The notes: a model not told the origin generated them from the sequence alone. Counted from the stretch's first letter, positions 8,697 through 17,726 are shown. The stretch is 64,000 bases of DNA from Mycobacteroides chelonae (GCF_016767715.1 NZ_CP050145.1:4898001-4962000), one strand, 5' to 3'. Numbers and translations: made by a program.

Positions 8697-9047
8697 CGCG
8701 AAGTAGGCCAGCGACCCCACCGCAAGTGCCAGGAACACACCGGGGAAGGCGATGTTGTGCAACACATTGCTGCGAATGTGTGCACCCACAGCGCCAATGA
8801 AGAAGGCCACCAACCCGATTGCCGCGGCAAGGCCAATCGGGCGCACTCCGGCCAGCCCGATGATCAGGCCGGCCACCCCGGCTCCTTCGATCACCGCGAG
8901 ATAGGGAATCCAGCGCGGGGCCAATCCCACCTCACCGGAGTTCTGCACCACGAACTGTGCCTTTACGGCCTTGGCCACCACCTCGATTCCATTGGCGATA
9001 ACGCAGAGGACCGTCGTCACCCACAGCCCAATTCCGAGAACCGACAT
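8685..9047 (-). CDS. DoxX-like small membrane protein
   Basis: 120 aa with four predicted membrane helices (residues about 5-25, 46-66, 70-92 and 97-117). The size and pattern match the DoxX/DoxD-like family, often linked to redox or detoxification functions. Its ATG at 9047 overlaps the stop of the upstream 98-aa gene (TGATG), so the two are coupled. The pair is divergent from an ECF sigma factor gene, a context typical of sigma factors that govern small redox genes. Confidence 0.72.
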   Translation of the reverse strand: MSVLGIGLWVTTVLCVIANGIEVVAKAVKAQFVVQNSGEVGLAPRWIPYLAVIEGAGVAGLIIGLAGVRPIGLAAAIGLVAFFIGAVGAHIRSNVLHNIAFPGVFLALAVGSLAYFALPV

Positions 9048-9343
9048 CAGCCCTCATACCTTCCCAACACGGTGAAAGGTTGGGGGGCAATGATTTCAGT
9101 CGCCCATCCGGCGAGCCTGCCGCGGAAGTCGAGCGCATCCGGGATGCCCAGGAGTGGATTGTCGACCCCCTCGGCGAGCTGCAGCAGGAATACGAAGTCG
9201 GGGCCATCTCCGACCCTGCCTGCCGTGTAGGTCATGCCCGTGGGGGCCGCCGCGCTCACCGCCGTGAACAACGCCGCGATCGCATCCTCAACCTCGTGCA
9301 CCCGTTCGGCATCTGTGCTGAAGCGGACCATCTGTACGCTCAT
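9047..9343 (-). CDS. Small ABM-like (dimeric alpha-beta barrel) protein
   Basis: 98 aa. The ATG at 9343 has a strong ribosome site (GAGAGGAGG), better than an in-frame ATG at 9379. The sequence (MSVQMVRFSTDAERVHEVED, later PDFVFLLQLAEGVDNPLLG) has the alternating strand/helix pattern of small antibiotic-biosynthesis-monooxygenase-like or EthD-like proteins. No catalytic residue can be assigned. It is coupled to the DoxX-like gene and divergent from the ECF sigma gene at 9418. Confidence 0.62.
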   Translation of the reverse strand: MSVQMVRFSTDAERVHEVEDAIAALFTAVSAAAPTGMTYTAGRVGDGPDFVFLLQLAEGVDNPLLGIPDALDFRGRLAGWATEIIAPQPFTVLGRYEG

Positions 9344-9417
9344 CTGTGCCTCCTCTCTAGTCGGTTTCGTTGACCTCACCCCTTTTGACGACCGGCATGA
9401 CGGAAAGGTGACCTCTC

Positions 9418-10293
9418 GTGGATCTCACGGAAAGATTCCAGGCCGCACGGCCACGGCTGCTGTCCGTGGCGCACCGGATCCTGGGTTCACACCACGATGC
9501 CGAGGACGCCGTACAGGCTGCGTGGATCCGGGCACAATCGGCCGACCTCAACGCGGTGGACAGTCTCGACGCGTGGCTCACCACGGTCACGGCCCGGCTC
9601 TGCCTCGATCAGTTACGGGTGCGCGAGCGGCATGGGGAGATTCCCCTGACTGCCGAACACCTCCCGGGCACGCAGCTCGGCGCCGACGAGGACTTCCTGA
9701 AGCGCGAGCAGGTTTCGCGTGCACTACTCGTGGTGCTCGGCGAATTGTCCCCCAAACAGCGGGTGGCCTACGTCCTACACGACCTGTTTTCCGTACCGTT
9801 CGAGGACATCGCCGCAGCGCTTGATACCACTGCCGCCTCCGCTAAGAAGCTCGCCAGCCGGGCGCGACTGCGCCTCGATACCGCGGACCCGGTGCAGACC
9901 CGCGACGTTCCAAACCAATCGGCGATCGTCGATGCCTTCCTGTCGGCCGCCCGCGGCGGCAACATCGAGCGCCTGATCACGCTGATGGCACCCGATGTGG
10001 TCCGCACGGTCGACCGCTCACTCATCCCCAGCGACGCAGCGACACTCGTGCAGGGCGCCCGAGCCGTCGCCGAGGAAACGCGCACCTTCGTCGATCGCAT
10101 CGCCGTGGCGACAACGCTTTTCGTCGACGGAAGGCCGGGTGCCGTCATCGCGCCAGGCGGCCACCCCTTCGCCATCATCCGAATGGATATCCGCGACGGA
10201 CTGATCACCCATATCGACATCGCGCCGTATGCGGGCAGTGGCGCCGAGCTGACGGTCGCCTATCAGAGGGCCGGCGCCCCGGGATCGAGCTAA
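9418..10293 (+). CDS. ECF sigma factor with C-terminal SnoaL-like domain (SigJ/ECF41 type)
   Basis: 291-aa extracytoplasmic-function sigma factor. Region 2 spans about residues 8-75 (AHRILGSHHDAEDAVQAAWI, DAWLTTVTARLCLDQLR). Region 4 spans about 105-158 (LSPKQRVAYVLHDLFSVPFE, TAASAKKLASRARLRL). A SnoaL/NTF2-like tail follows from about residue 170. In this class the tail replaces an anti-sigma factor. GTG 9418 follows AAAGGTGA. The usual DGGGK-type tail motif of ECF41 is not obvious, so the exact ECF group is uncertain. It likely controls the divergent DoxX/ABM pair. Confidence 0.85.
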   Translation: MDLTERFQAARPRLLSVAHRILGSHHDAEDAVQAAWIRAQSADLNAVDSLDAWLTTVTARLCLDQLRVRERHGEIPLTAEHLPGTQLGADEDFLKREQVSRALLVVLGELSPKQRVAYVLHDLFSVPFEDIAAALDTTAASAKKLASRARLRLDTADPVQTRDVPNQSAIVDAFLSAARGGNIERLITLMAPDVVRTVDRSLIPSDAATLVQGARAVAEETRTFVDRIAVATTLFVDGRPGAVIAPGGHPFAIIRMDIRDGLITHIDIAPYAGSGAELTVAYQRAGAPGSS

Positions 10294-10296
10294 TAT
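10291..10296 (+). promoter_or_regulatory. Candidate -10 element TAATAT for kup
   Basis: TAATAT overlaps the stop codon of the sigma factor gene and lies 65 nt before the kup GTG. It would give a short leader for kup. No convincing -35 is visible. Confidence 0.35.
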
Positions 10297-10361
10297 CTGG
10301 CTGCCACAGCACCGGCCACACCGCATGGCCCGGTGGGCGCAGCAGAAACGAGAACCGCACC

Positions 10362-12302
10362 GTGCAACAAGACTCCGCGACCACGTCATCACACAGTCCC
10401 GGGAGCCTCACGCAGACCGTGCGTCTGGGGGTCGTCGTGGGCGCTTTGGGGGTGGTGTTCGGCGATATCGGTACCAGCCCCATCTACACCATCCAGACGG
10501 TGTTCAACCCCGCTGATCCCCATCCGGTGCCGCTCAACGCCAACAACGTGTACGGCATTGTGTCGCTGATCTTCTGGTCGGTGATGCTCATCGTCACACT
10601 CACCTACGTCACGCTGGTCATGCGCGCCGACAACGACGGCGAGGGCGGCATCATGGCACTCATCACGCTGTTGACGCGGTGGAGCGGAAAGCAAGGTCGT
10701 CGCAGCGCTCTGGCGCTGGCCGGTGCCGGACTCTTCGGCGCCGCACTGTTTTTCGGCGACAGCATGATCACCCCTGCCATCTCGGTACTTTCGGCGATCG
10801 AGGGGGTAAAGGTCGTCCAGCCGGATCTGGAGGCGTGGATCGTACCTATCACCGCGGTGATCATCGTGGGACTGTTCATGGTGCAACGGCACGGCACCGC
10901 GGCGGTCGGGCGATTCTTCGGTCCGGTCATGATCGCGTGGTTCACCGCGATCGGCGCTTGCGGGCTCACCGGCATCGCCAAACACCCGGAGATCCTCAAG
11001 GCTCTCTCACCTACTTACGCGGTCGGCTTCATGATCGGGCACTTTCACATCGCCTTCTTCGCCCTTGCTGCCGTGGTGCTTTCGGTCACCGGGGCCGAGG
11101 CCCTGTACGCCGATATGGGCCACTTCGGGCGCAAAGCCATCACCTACGGCTGGCTCGGCTTGGCACTGCCCGCTCTCACCCTGAGCTACTTCGGCCAGGG
11201 TGCCCTTCTGCTCGGCGACGAATCCGCCATCAGCGCGCCCTTCTTCCTGCTGACTCCGGACTGGGCCCGACTGCCGATGGTTCTGCTGGCCACCGCGGCG
11301 ACGGTCATCGCATCGCAGGCGGTAATCACCGGCGCATACTCAGTCGCCTCGCAGGCGGCCCAACTCGGCTACCTACCGCGCCTGCGCATCGACCACACCT
11401 CCGAATCGACGATCGGCCAGATCTACGTGCCGTGGATCAACTGGGTGCTCATGGTCTCGGTGCTGACTCTGGTTTTCGCCTTCCGAGGCTCCGCGGCGCT
11501 GGCGTATGCCTTCGGCATGGCGGTGACGGGCACCATCACCATCACCACCCTGCTGTTCTTCTACGTCGCCCGTATCCGCTGGAACACGCCACTGTGGCTC
11601 GTGGTTATTGGCGCGGGATCGCTGTTGGCGGTCGATCTACTGTTCCTGGCGGCGAACATGACCAAGCTGGTGCACGGTGCGTGGCTGCCTCTGCTCATCG
11701 CGCTGAAGGCGTTCACCGTGATGACCACGTGGCAACGGGGGCGTGCCATCGTGACTCCCGCACGCGAGGAGGAAGAGGGCGCGTTGCGTGAGTTCGTCGA
11801 CGCCCTCCACAACGAGCCTCCGCAGGTGGTACGCGTGCCGGGCACGGCCGTATTCCTCAATAGGGGTAAGGACACGGCGCCCTTGGCCATGCGCGCCAAC
11901 GTCGAACACAACCACGTGCTGCACGAACACGTGGTCATCCTGTCCATCGAGACACAGCCAATACCCCGTGTGGCAGATTCCGATCGCACGACGATCGATC
12001 ACCTCGGATACATCAAGGACGGAATCGTCCACGTGACCGCTCGTTTCGGGTACATGGAGACGCCGAACGTGCCGCATGCGCTGGGACTGCTCGACGCATC
12101 CGACACCGAGGGCCGCATTGACCTCGACGAGGCCACCTACTTCCTGTCCAAGCTCGAGTTGATCAAGGGCCAGGCGCCCACCATGGCGCGCTGGCGTAAG
12201 AGCTTGTTCATCGCGACATCCCACATCACCGCGGACGCCGCCGAATACTTCGGCTTGCCACGCCACCGCACGGTCATCATCGGTTCGCGCATCGACGTGT
12301 AG
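10362..12302 (+). CDS. kup: KUP-family low-affinity potassium uptake protein
   Basis: 646-aa potassium/proton symporter of the inner membrane, length typical of the family. Seen: the N-terminal signature VVVGALGVVFGDIGTSPIYT at about 24-43, NDGEGGIMAL at about 91-100, about 12 hydrophobic helices up to residue 450, and a hydrophilic C-terminal cytoplasmic region with the family block TFTV-like/HLGYIKDGIVHVTARFGYME. GTG 10362 is chosen because the signature starts soon after it. A stand-alone gene between the sigma factor and dps. Confidence 0.95.
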   Translation: MQQDSATTSSHSPGSLTQTVRLGVVVGALGVVFGDIGTSPIYTIQTVFNPADPHPVPLNANNVYGIVSLIFWSVMLIVTLTYVTLVMRADNDGEGGIMALITLLTRWSGKQGRRSALALAGAGLFGAALFFGDSMITPAISVLSAIEGVKVVQPDLEAWIVPITAVIIVGLFMVQRHGTAAVGRFFGPVMIAWFTAIGACGLTGIAKHPEILKALSPTYAVGFMIGHFHIAFFALAAVVLSVTGAEALYADMGHFGRKAITYGWLGLALPALTLSYFGQGALLLGDESAISAPFFLLTPDWARLPMVLLATAATVIASQAVITGAYSVASQAAQLGYLPRLRIDHTSESTIGQIYVPWINWVLMVSVLTLVFAFRGSAALAYAFGMAVTGTITITTLLFFYVARIRWNTPLWLVVIGAGSLLAVDLLFLAANMTKLVHGAWLPLLIALKAFTVMTTWQRGRAIVTPAREEEEGALREFVDALHNEPPQVVRVPGTAVFLNRGKDTAPLAMRANVEHNHVLHEHVVILSIETQPIPRVADSDRTTIDHLGYIKDGIVHVTARFGYMETPNVPHALGLLDASDTEGRIDLDEATYFLSKLELIKGQAPTMARWRKSLFIATSHITADAAEYFGLPRHRTVIIGSRIDV

Positions 12303-12306
12303 CACA

Positions 12307-12333
12307 TCTAATCTGGAATAGATCCAAATTAGA
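12307..12333. promoter_or_regulatory. 27-bp inverted repeat upstream of the Dps-like gene
   Basis: TCTAATCTGGA (12307-12317), 5-nt centre, TCCAAATTAGA (12323-12333). The arms match at 10 of 11 positions. It lies immediately after kup and 17 nt before the Dps-like start. No T-tract follows, so an operator fits better than a terminator. The layout suits a Fur/PerR-type peroxide or iron regulator (inference). Confidence 0.55.
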
Positions 12334-12349
12334 CCAGGTTGCACCTGAC

Positions 12350-12841
12350 ATGCCGAACACAACCCGTACCCCCGAATCCGACGTCACCAACTTTCAGGCC
12401 TCCGCCACACTGAGCGCGAGTCTGCAACAGGTCCTGGTCGACCTGATCGAACTGCATCTGCAGGGTAAGCAGGCGCACTGGAACGTTGTGGGCAGCAATT
12501 TTCGCGATCTGCACCTGCAGCTCGACGAATTGGTCGACTTCGCCCGCGAATCGAGCGACACCGTCGCCGAGCGCATGCGCGCGCTCGATGCGCTGCCCGA
12601 CGGCCGATCCGACACTGTCGCGGCGAGCACGACACTGCCGGAGTTTCCGCCCTATGAACGCAGCACCGGTGATGTCGTCGACCTGATCACCACCCGCATC
12701 TATGCCACGGTGAAGACGCTGCGCGCAGTACACGACGCGGTGGATGACGAGGACCCCACCACCGCCGACATCCTGCACCAGCTCATCGACGGCTTGGAGA
12801 AGCTGGCCTGGCTGATCAAGTCCGAGAACCGGAAGGTGTAG
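12350..12841 (+). CDS. Dps-like DNA-protecting ferritin-family protein
   Basis: 163-aa ferritin-like protein of the Dps group. Dps oligomers oxidise and store iron using peroxide and protect DNA. Seen: the ferroxidase signature LHLQGKQAHWNVVGSNFRDLH at about 35-55 (His, then Asp further on in LQLDELVDFARESSDTVAERM) and the remaining helices to LEKLAWLIKSENRKV. It has the standard length, with a short polar N-terminal tail. The strong inverted repeat just upstream suggests oxidative or metal-responsive control. Confidence 0.9.
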   Translation: MPNTTRTPESDVTNFQASATLSASLQQVLVDLIELHLQGKQAHWNVVGSNFRDLHLQLDELVDFARESSDTVAERMRALDALPDGRSDTVAASTTLPEFPPYERSTGDVVDLITTRIYATVKTLRAVHDAVDDEDPTTADILHQLIDGLEKLAWLIKSENRKV

Positions 12842-12863
12842 CCGGCTGAGCGATGATGGACCG

Positions 12864-13514
12864 ATGCATGCAGTGAAGCGCTTCGCAACGATCATCGGTC
12901 TATTGACCGCGGTACTGGTCCTTGGCCCCAACGCCGGACTGGCACACGCGGCCGATGCGTCGCCCGCCGGGGATGTGTTGTCCCTCGGCGACCCGGCTGC
13001 CCCGGGGCAGATCGATCTCTACCTAGACCCGTTGTGCCCGTACAGCGGGAAGATGGTTCAGAGTCAGGGCGAGGAGATCGGGCGGCGCATCGAGTCCGGC
13101 AAGCTGCACGTCAACCTCAGGTTCGTGGACTTCCTCGATAAGTACTCTGCCAGCGGCACATACGACAGCCGTGCGATCTATGCCAGCTTCGTGGTCGCCG
13201 ATCAGTCCCGGTCAAGCGATATCACCTGGCGCTTCATCCGAGAGTTCTACGCCAAGGACCAGCAGCCCGAGGAGGAAGGTGACACGGACCTGAGCAACGA
13301 CCAGCTGGCTGGGCTGGCCGCCCGGGTCGATGCGCCCCAGAGCGCACAGGATCTGATCAGGGTCGGGCTGCCAGTGCCCTTTGACGCCCGTGCCATCGCG
13401 TCGAACAATCTGCCGCTGCTGCGCGCCTTTCCCAAATCCGGTGTGCCCATGGTTGTCATCGACAATCAACCCGTTGATGGAGAATCGGCTTGGCTAGATC
13501 GCATCCCGCGGTAG
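12864..13514 (+). CDS. Secreted DsbA-family thioredoxin-like protein (CPYS)
   Basis: 216 aa. The signal peptide is MHAVKRFATIIGLLTAVLVL..., probably cleaved after GLAHA at about residue 28. The thioredoxin-fold DsbA domain follows, with the active-site region DPLCPYSGKM. The motif is CPYS rather than CxxC, so the resolving cysteine is missing. A cis-proline block (KSGVPMVVIDNQPV) is present near the C-terminus. It may act as an isomerase, a mycothiol-dependent oxidoreductase or a non-catalytic chaperone. It lies 22 nt after dps and may be co-transcribed with it. Confidence 0.8.
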   Translation: MHAVKRFATIIGLLTAVLVLGPNAGLAHAADASPAGDVLSLGDPAAPGQIDLYLDPLCPYSGKMVQSQGEEIGRRIESGKLHVNLRFVDFLDKYSASGTYDSRAIYASFVVADQSRSSDITWRFIREFYAKDQQPEEEGDTDLSNDQLAGLAARVDAPQSAQDLIRVGLPVPFDARAIASNNLPLLRAFPKSGVPMVVIDNQPVDGESAWLDRIPR

Positions 13515-13542
13515 CGGCGTCGCTCTGCGAAATACTGGTGAG

Positions 13543-14361
13543 GTGGCAGTGAACTCGAAGGTCTCGCGCTCATGGCTTCTGGTCAATCCTTCCAGGGAGC
13601 CCGACCTCGGTGCTGCGGTCGCATCCACACATGCCGACGAGGTGATCTTGGACCTGGAGGACGCCGTCGCACCGAATGAGAAAGAGTCGGCACGCGCACG
13701 CGTGCTGGCATATCTCAACTCAGGCGGGCGCGCCTGGGTGCGCGTGAACGATGCTTCCAGTGATTTCTGGTCGGCCGACTGTCGAACACTCGCGGAGGCC
13801 CAGGGCCTCAAGGGTGTGGTGCTGGCCAAGACCGAGGGTGGCAATCACATGTGGGACACCGCCAACCGCCTCGGTGGCGAAACTCCTGTGATCGCTCTGA
13901 TTGAGACCGCGCGGGGTCTGTCCCGCGTACACGACATCGCGGCGGCTCGCCCCTGCTTTCGTATCGCCTTCGGCGTCAATGACTACACGCTCGATATCGG
14001 TGTCGATCCAGACCCACTAGCCCTGGCGTACAGCAGATCCCAGCTTGTGGTGGCCTCGCGCGCCGCACACATTCCGGGACCGATCGACGGACCAACGCGC
14101 GACCCGGCCGAGCTGGCCGAGGGAGTCGCGCTGACTCGCCGCATGGGTATGACAGGAAAGCTGGCGCTGCACTCATCCGATGCCGACACCATCAACAGGG
14201 GTTTGAGCCCCTCCGATGACGACGTTTTGTGGGCTCAGGACTTCGTAGAGCAGTTCAACAGCCACGGGGGAAAGCCACAGGACGGCAGCGACCTACCCCG
14301 GCTCAATCGCGCCCGGATCATTCTGGAGCGCGCACGGATGCTGGGCCTGATCACGCCGTAG
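13543..14361 (+). CDS. CitE-like HpcH/HpaI aldolase or citrate-lyase beta family protein
   Basis: 272-aa TIM-barrel lyase of the CitE-like family, which cleaves or forms C-C bonds of acyl-CoA or 2-oxoacid substrates. Seen: SRSWLLVNPSREPDL, EVILDLEDAVAPNEK at about 32-46 (conserved acidic and Lys region), the metal-binding Glu in IALIETARGL, FGVNDYTLDIG, and KLALHSSDADTIN near the end. The CitA/CitF partners are absent nearby, so a stand-alone enzyme is likely. The start at GTG 13543 is uncertain (GTG 13549 is also possible). The 3' end overlaps the convergent amidohydrolase by 11 nt. Confidence 0.82.
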   Translation: MAVNSKVSRSWLLVNPSREPDLGAAVASTHADEVILDLEDAVAPNEKESARARVLAYLNSGGRAWVRVNDASSDFWSADCRTLAEAQGLKGVVLAKTEGGNHMWDTANRLGGETPVIALIETARGLSRVHDIAAARPCFRIAFGVNDYTLDIGVDPDPLALAYSRSQLVVASRAAHIPGPIDGPTRDPAELAEGVALTRRMGMTGKLALHSSDADTINRGLSPSDDDVLWAQDFVEQFNSHGGKPQDGSDLPRLNRARIILERARMLGLITP

Positions 14362-15601
14362 CGGTCAACCGCGATAACGCCGCCACGGTGAGCGCCTCAA
14401 CCCCGGTGCTGAGCGTCGGCTCCAACACCGGCGCGAACTCCGGAGAATGGTTGGACGGCACCGGCTTCCCGGCCGCCGCGGCGTCCTCGAAACGCTGTTG
14501 CTCGTACCCACCCCAGAACCAGAACGCGGTGGGGACACCGGCTTCGGTGCCGAAAAATCCCACATCCTCACTGCCTGCCAGCGGATTCGGAGACTCGATC
14601 ACCCGCGCGGCACCGAAATGCTCACGGAACACCGCGGCAATCGCCTGCATCGCCGCGTTGTCGACGACGGTGATCGGGAAGGTGTGCAGCGGCGTCACCG
14701 CCGGTTCCTTGTCAGCACCTGAAGCCGTCGACTCGGCCTGAGCGATCCGCGTGATCGACGCCAGCGTCTTGCGCCGCACCTCCTCGTTGAAGGTACGGAC
14801 ATTGATGCCGAGTTCTGCATCGTCGGGGATGATGTTGTCCTTTGCCCCCGCGTGCAGGTAACCGACGGTCACCACGGCGGGTTCGAAAGGTGACAGCTCG
14901 CGCGACACGATGGTCTGGAGACGCTGCACCACATTCGAGGCCATCACCACCGGATCGACGGTCGATTCCGGTTGCGAGCCATGGCCACCCCGCCCGAACA
15001 GTTGCATCTTGAGCGAGTCCGAGGCGGCCAGTGCCGTGCCCGTCTTGTATGCAATCATCCCGGCCGGCAACGGGCCGACGTGTTGACCGAGAACGACCTC
15101 GGGCTTGGGGAACCGATCGAGGATGCCGTCGGCGATCATCGCCTTCGCACCCCCGCCCACCTCCTCGGCGGGTTGAAAAACCGCGACCACCGTTCCCGAC
15201 CACGCGGTCTTGAGTTCATTCAGTAGCCGAAGGGCTCCCACCAGTGCGGTGACGTGCATATCGTGCCCGCACGCGTGCATGACGGGAACATCCCTGCCGT
15301 CCGGGTTGGTGGCGCGGACGGTGCTCGCGTAGGGAAGGCCGGTCTGCTCCTGCACCGGGAGTGCGTCGAAGTCGGCTCGCAGCCACACCACCGGACCGGA
15401 TCCGTTGCGCAGCACGGCCACAACTCCAGTGCCGCCGACGCCCGATGTCACCTCCAGCCCGAGCGGCGCAAGCGCCTCCTGGATCTTCGCCGCGGTCCGG
15501 TGTTCCTGAAAAGAGAGTTCCGGGTGCTGATGCAGGTCGCGGTAGAAGTCGGCCAAATCCCCCAAAGCGTCCGCCCAGTTGTCGGGCAGCGTGATCGTCA
15601 T
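14351..15601 (-). CDS. M20-family amidohydrolase (IAA-amino acid hydrolase/hippuricase type)
   Basis: 416-aa metallo-amidohydrolase predicted to cleave N-acyl or aryl-amino acids. Seen: DFYRDLHQHPELSFQEHRTA, LRADFDALPVQE at about 95-106, HACGHDMHV (metal His/Asp) at about 127-135, the catalytic Glu pair in FQPAEEVGGGAK, and the QHVGPLPAG dimer/substrate block. ATG 15601 has a GGAGAGG ribosome site. A longer reading frame to 15817 overlaps the divergent gene and was rejected. It is divergent from the DAO oxidoreductase at 15677. Confidence 0.9.
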   Translation of the reverse strand: MTITLPDNWADALGDLADFYRDLHQHPELSFQEHRTAAKIQEALAPLGLEVTSGVGGTGVVAVLRNGSGPVVWLRADFDALPVQEQTGLPYASTVRATNPDGRDVPVMHACGHDMHVTALVGALRLLNELKTAWSGTVVAVFQPAEEVGGGAKAMIADGILDRFPKPEVVLGQHVGPLPAGMIAYKTGTALAASDSLKMQLFGRGGHGSQPESTVDPVVMASNVVQRLQTIVSRELSPFEPAVVTVGYLHAGAKDNIIPDDAELGINVRTFNEEVRRKTLASITRIAQAESTASGADKEPAVTPLHTFPITVVDNAAMQAIAAVFREHFGAARVIESPNPLAGSEDVGFFGTEAGVPTAFWFWGGYEQQRFEDAAAAGKPVPSNHSPEFAPVLEPTLSTGVEALTVAALSRLTATA

Positions 15602-15676
15602 CCGACCTCTCCACTCTGTGTGTTGCTGCGTCTCAGACCGACCATACGGCGGTCGTGACGACCTACCCTCGGACAT

Positions 15677-16837
15677 GTGAGCCAGTCCATCGATACCGAA
15701 TTGTCTGTCGACACCATTGTCGTCGGAGGCGGGATGTCGGGTGCGTCGATTGCCTATGAGTTGGCTGAAGATCAAACCGTCGCATTGTTGGAACGCGAAT
15801 CGACGCTGGCGTTTCACACCACCGGAAGGTCTGCGGCCACCTTCATCGAGAACTACGGAAATCCGATCATCCGGATGTTGACGGCGGCAAGCCGCGACTT
15901 CTTCACCGAACCACGCGAGGGCTTCGAAGCTCCGCTCGCCACATCCTTACCGCTGCTGATCATCGCCGATGACGCGCATGCGGAGACGCTGCGTGAACTA
16001 CATGGCCAGGCCCTGCTCCAGGGCTGTCATACGGAGTTGGTCGACGGCGCGGTTGCCGAGGAGATCAACCCGTACCTGCGTCCCGGACACACCCGCTTGG
16101 CGACCATCGATATGACTCCGATGGAGCTGGACGTTCACGGGCTGCACCAGGGCTACGTGCGCGGGCTGCGCCGCCGCGGCGGAAGCATCGTCAAGTCGGC
16201 GCCCATCGTGAGTGGCACCCGTCATCAGGGCAGGTGGGTCCTGAGGGACTCATCCGGACGGCAATTTGAAGCGGAAACCGTCGTGAATGCCGCCGGCGCC
16301 TGGTGCGATGAACTTGCGCACGTGATGGGCGCGCAGCCGGTGGGGATCATGCCGCTTCGGCGTACCGCATTCATGGTGTCCACGCCGCAGGAGAGGTCTG
16401 CCGGCTCGATTCCTATGACACTGGACACGTCAGACACCTTCTATTTCAAACCCGACGGCGCCCAGTTCCTGTGCTCGCCCGCCGACGAGACACTCCAGGC
16501 GCCCGGCGACCCCCGACCGGACGAGCTGGAGATGGCGCGGGCGATCGGGATGATCAACGAGGCCACCACCCTCGGTATCCGGACCGTGAATTCCGCATGG
16601 GCGGGGTTGCGGTCCTTCACCCCCGATCGCACGCCGGTTGTCGGAGAAGACCCGGATATCGAGGGCTTTTTCTGGTACGCGGCTCAAGGTGGCTATGGCA
16701 TCCAGATGGCCCCGGCGCTCGCGCGGGTTGGGGCCGCGCTGGCCGCACAGTGCCCGGTTCCACAAGATCTGGCCCGTCGCGGAGTGGACGCGGCCATGCT
16801 GTCGCCCGGTCGCGAGTCGCTGCGCGCCAGCCGCTAG
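15677..16837 (+). CDS. FAD-dependent oxidoreductase, DAO family
   Basis: 386-aa flavoprotein. FAD motif VVGGGMSGASIAYELAEDQT is at about 16-35, then LLERES and the HTTGRSAATF block, typical of glycerol-3-phosphate/glycine oxidase-like enzymes. The C-terminal region has RTPVVGEDPDIEGFFWYAAQ and GGYGIQMAPAL. Predicted to oxidise an amino acid or hydroxy acid. The GTG at 15677 sits 9 nt after a TACCCT hexamer (15662-15667), so it is probably leaderless. Divergent from the M20 amidohydrolase, which could supply its amino-acid substrate (inference). Confidence 0.87.
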   Translation: MSQSIDTELSVDTIVVGGGMSGASIAYELAEDQTVALLERESTLAFHTTGRSAATFIENYGNPIIRMLTAASRDFFTEPREGFEAPLATSLPLLIIADDAHAETLRELHGQALLQGCHTELVDGAVAEEINPYLRPGHTRLATIDMTPMELDVHGLHQGYVRGLRRRGGSIVKSAPIVSGTRHQGRWVLRDSSGRQFEAETVVNAAGAWCDELAHVMGAQPVGIMPLRRTAFMVSTPQERSAGSIPMTLDTSDTFYFKPDGAQFLCSPADETLQAPGDPRPDELEMARAIGMINEATTLGIRTVNSAWAGLRSFTPDRTPVVGEDPDIEGFFWYAAQGGYGIQMAPALARVGAALAAQCPVPQDLARRGVDAAMLSPGRESLRASR

Positions 16838-16892
16838 CAGCCGTCCCGCAGACCCGGACCGCGCCGAGCGAATCCTGTTATCGTCGGCGTCG

Positions 16893-17726
16893 ATGGTGAA
16901 TATGGATCGGCGCCGGATGATGGCGTTCTCAGGGCTTGGCATGTTGGCAGCAGCGGCTTCTATGCCGCAGGCGTGGGCGCAACCCGCACCACAGAACCCG
17001 CCTAACCGGCCGCCAGCGGCACCCCCCACCGGCAAGTACGTCTTCGTCGACGAGTTCGACGGCCCGGCCGGGTCGGCGCCCGACGGGTCCAAATGGGCTG
17101 TTTCGAAAGCTCGCGAGTCCATGAAGGACCCGACGTTTTGGGAGCTCCCCGAGAACGTCGGCCAGTACCGCGACGATCGCAAGAATGTCTACATCGACGG
17201 CAACTCGAATCTGGTCATCAAGGCCGCCAAGGAAGGCAACACCTACTACGGCGGCAAGATCTACAGCACCACCGAACTTGGTATCGGCTACACCTGGGAA
17301 GCGCGTATCAAGTTCAACTGCCTGACTCCGGGCGCGTGGCCCGCGTTCTGGCTCGGCAGCGACCAGGACGGTGAAATCGACATCGTCGAGTGGTACGGCA
17401 ACGGCAGCTGGCCGGCCGCAACTACGGTGCACGCCAAGGCAAACGGCTCGGAATGGAAGACCCACAATCTGACCCTGGACAGCGGCTGGCACACCTGGCG
17501 CACCCAGTGGGACGACAAGGGGATTCGCTTCTGGCGGGACTACACCGACGGGGCGGCGCCGTACTTCGATGTCCCGGCCAACTCCCTGGCGGACTGGCCG
17601 TTCAACAATCCCGGGCACAAGGCCTTCGCGGTGCTGAACCTGGCCGTGGCCGGATCCGGCGGTGGTGATCCGCGCGGCGGCACCTACCCCGCGGAGATGC
17701 TCGTCGACTGGATCAGGGTCTGGTAG
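16893..17726 (+). CDS. Tat-exported family 16 glycoside hydrolase (beta-1,3-glucanase-like)
   Basis: 277-aa secreted glycosidase. The N-terminus MVNMDRRRMMAFSGLGMLAA carries a twin-arginine signal ending near SMPQAWA. A Pro-rich linker follows, then the GH16 jelly roll, with the catalytic motif GEIDIVEW at about 160-167 (Glu-x-Asp-x-x-Glu intact). The beginning of the domain is KYVFVDEFDGPAG. Family members hydrolyse beta-1,3 or mixed-linkage glucans. Mycobacterial homologues exist. ATG 16893 or 16902 would fit. The upstream in-frame extension from 16638 lies inside the preceding gene and was not used. Confidence 0.9.
   Translation: MVNMDRRRMMAFSGLGMLAAAASMPQAWAQPAPQNPPNRPPAAPPTGKYVFVDEFDGPAGSAPDGSKWAVSKARESMKDPTFWELPENVGQYRDDRKNVYIDGNSNLVIKAAKEGNTYYGGKIYSTTELGIGYTWEARIKFNCLTPGAWPAFWLGSDQDGEIDIVEWYGNGSWPAATTVHAKANGSEWKTHNLTLDSGWHTWRTQWDDKGIRFWRDYTDGAAPYFDVPANSLADWPFNNPGHKAFAVLNLAVAGSGGGDPRGGTYPAEMLVDWIRVW

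Noticed and set aside
10679..11791. 370-codon frame inside kup
   Set aside because: Arg/His-rich shadow frame; the kup frame has all family motifs.
16638..16892. Upstream extension of the GH16 gene
   Set aside because: It overlaps the preceding oxidoreductase and precedes a clear Tat signal.
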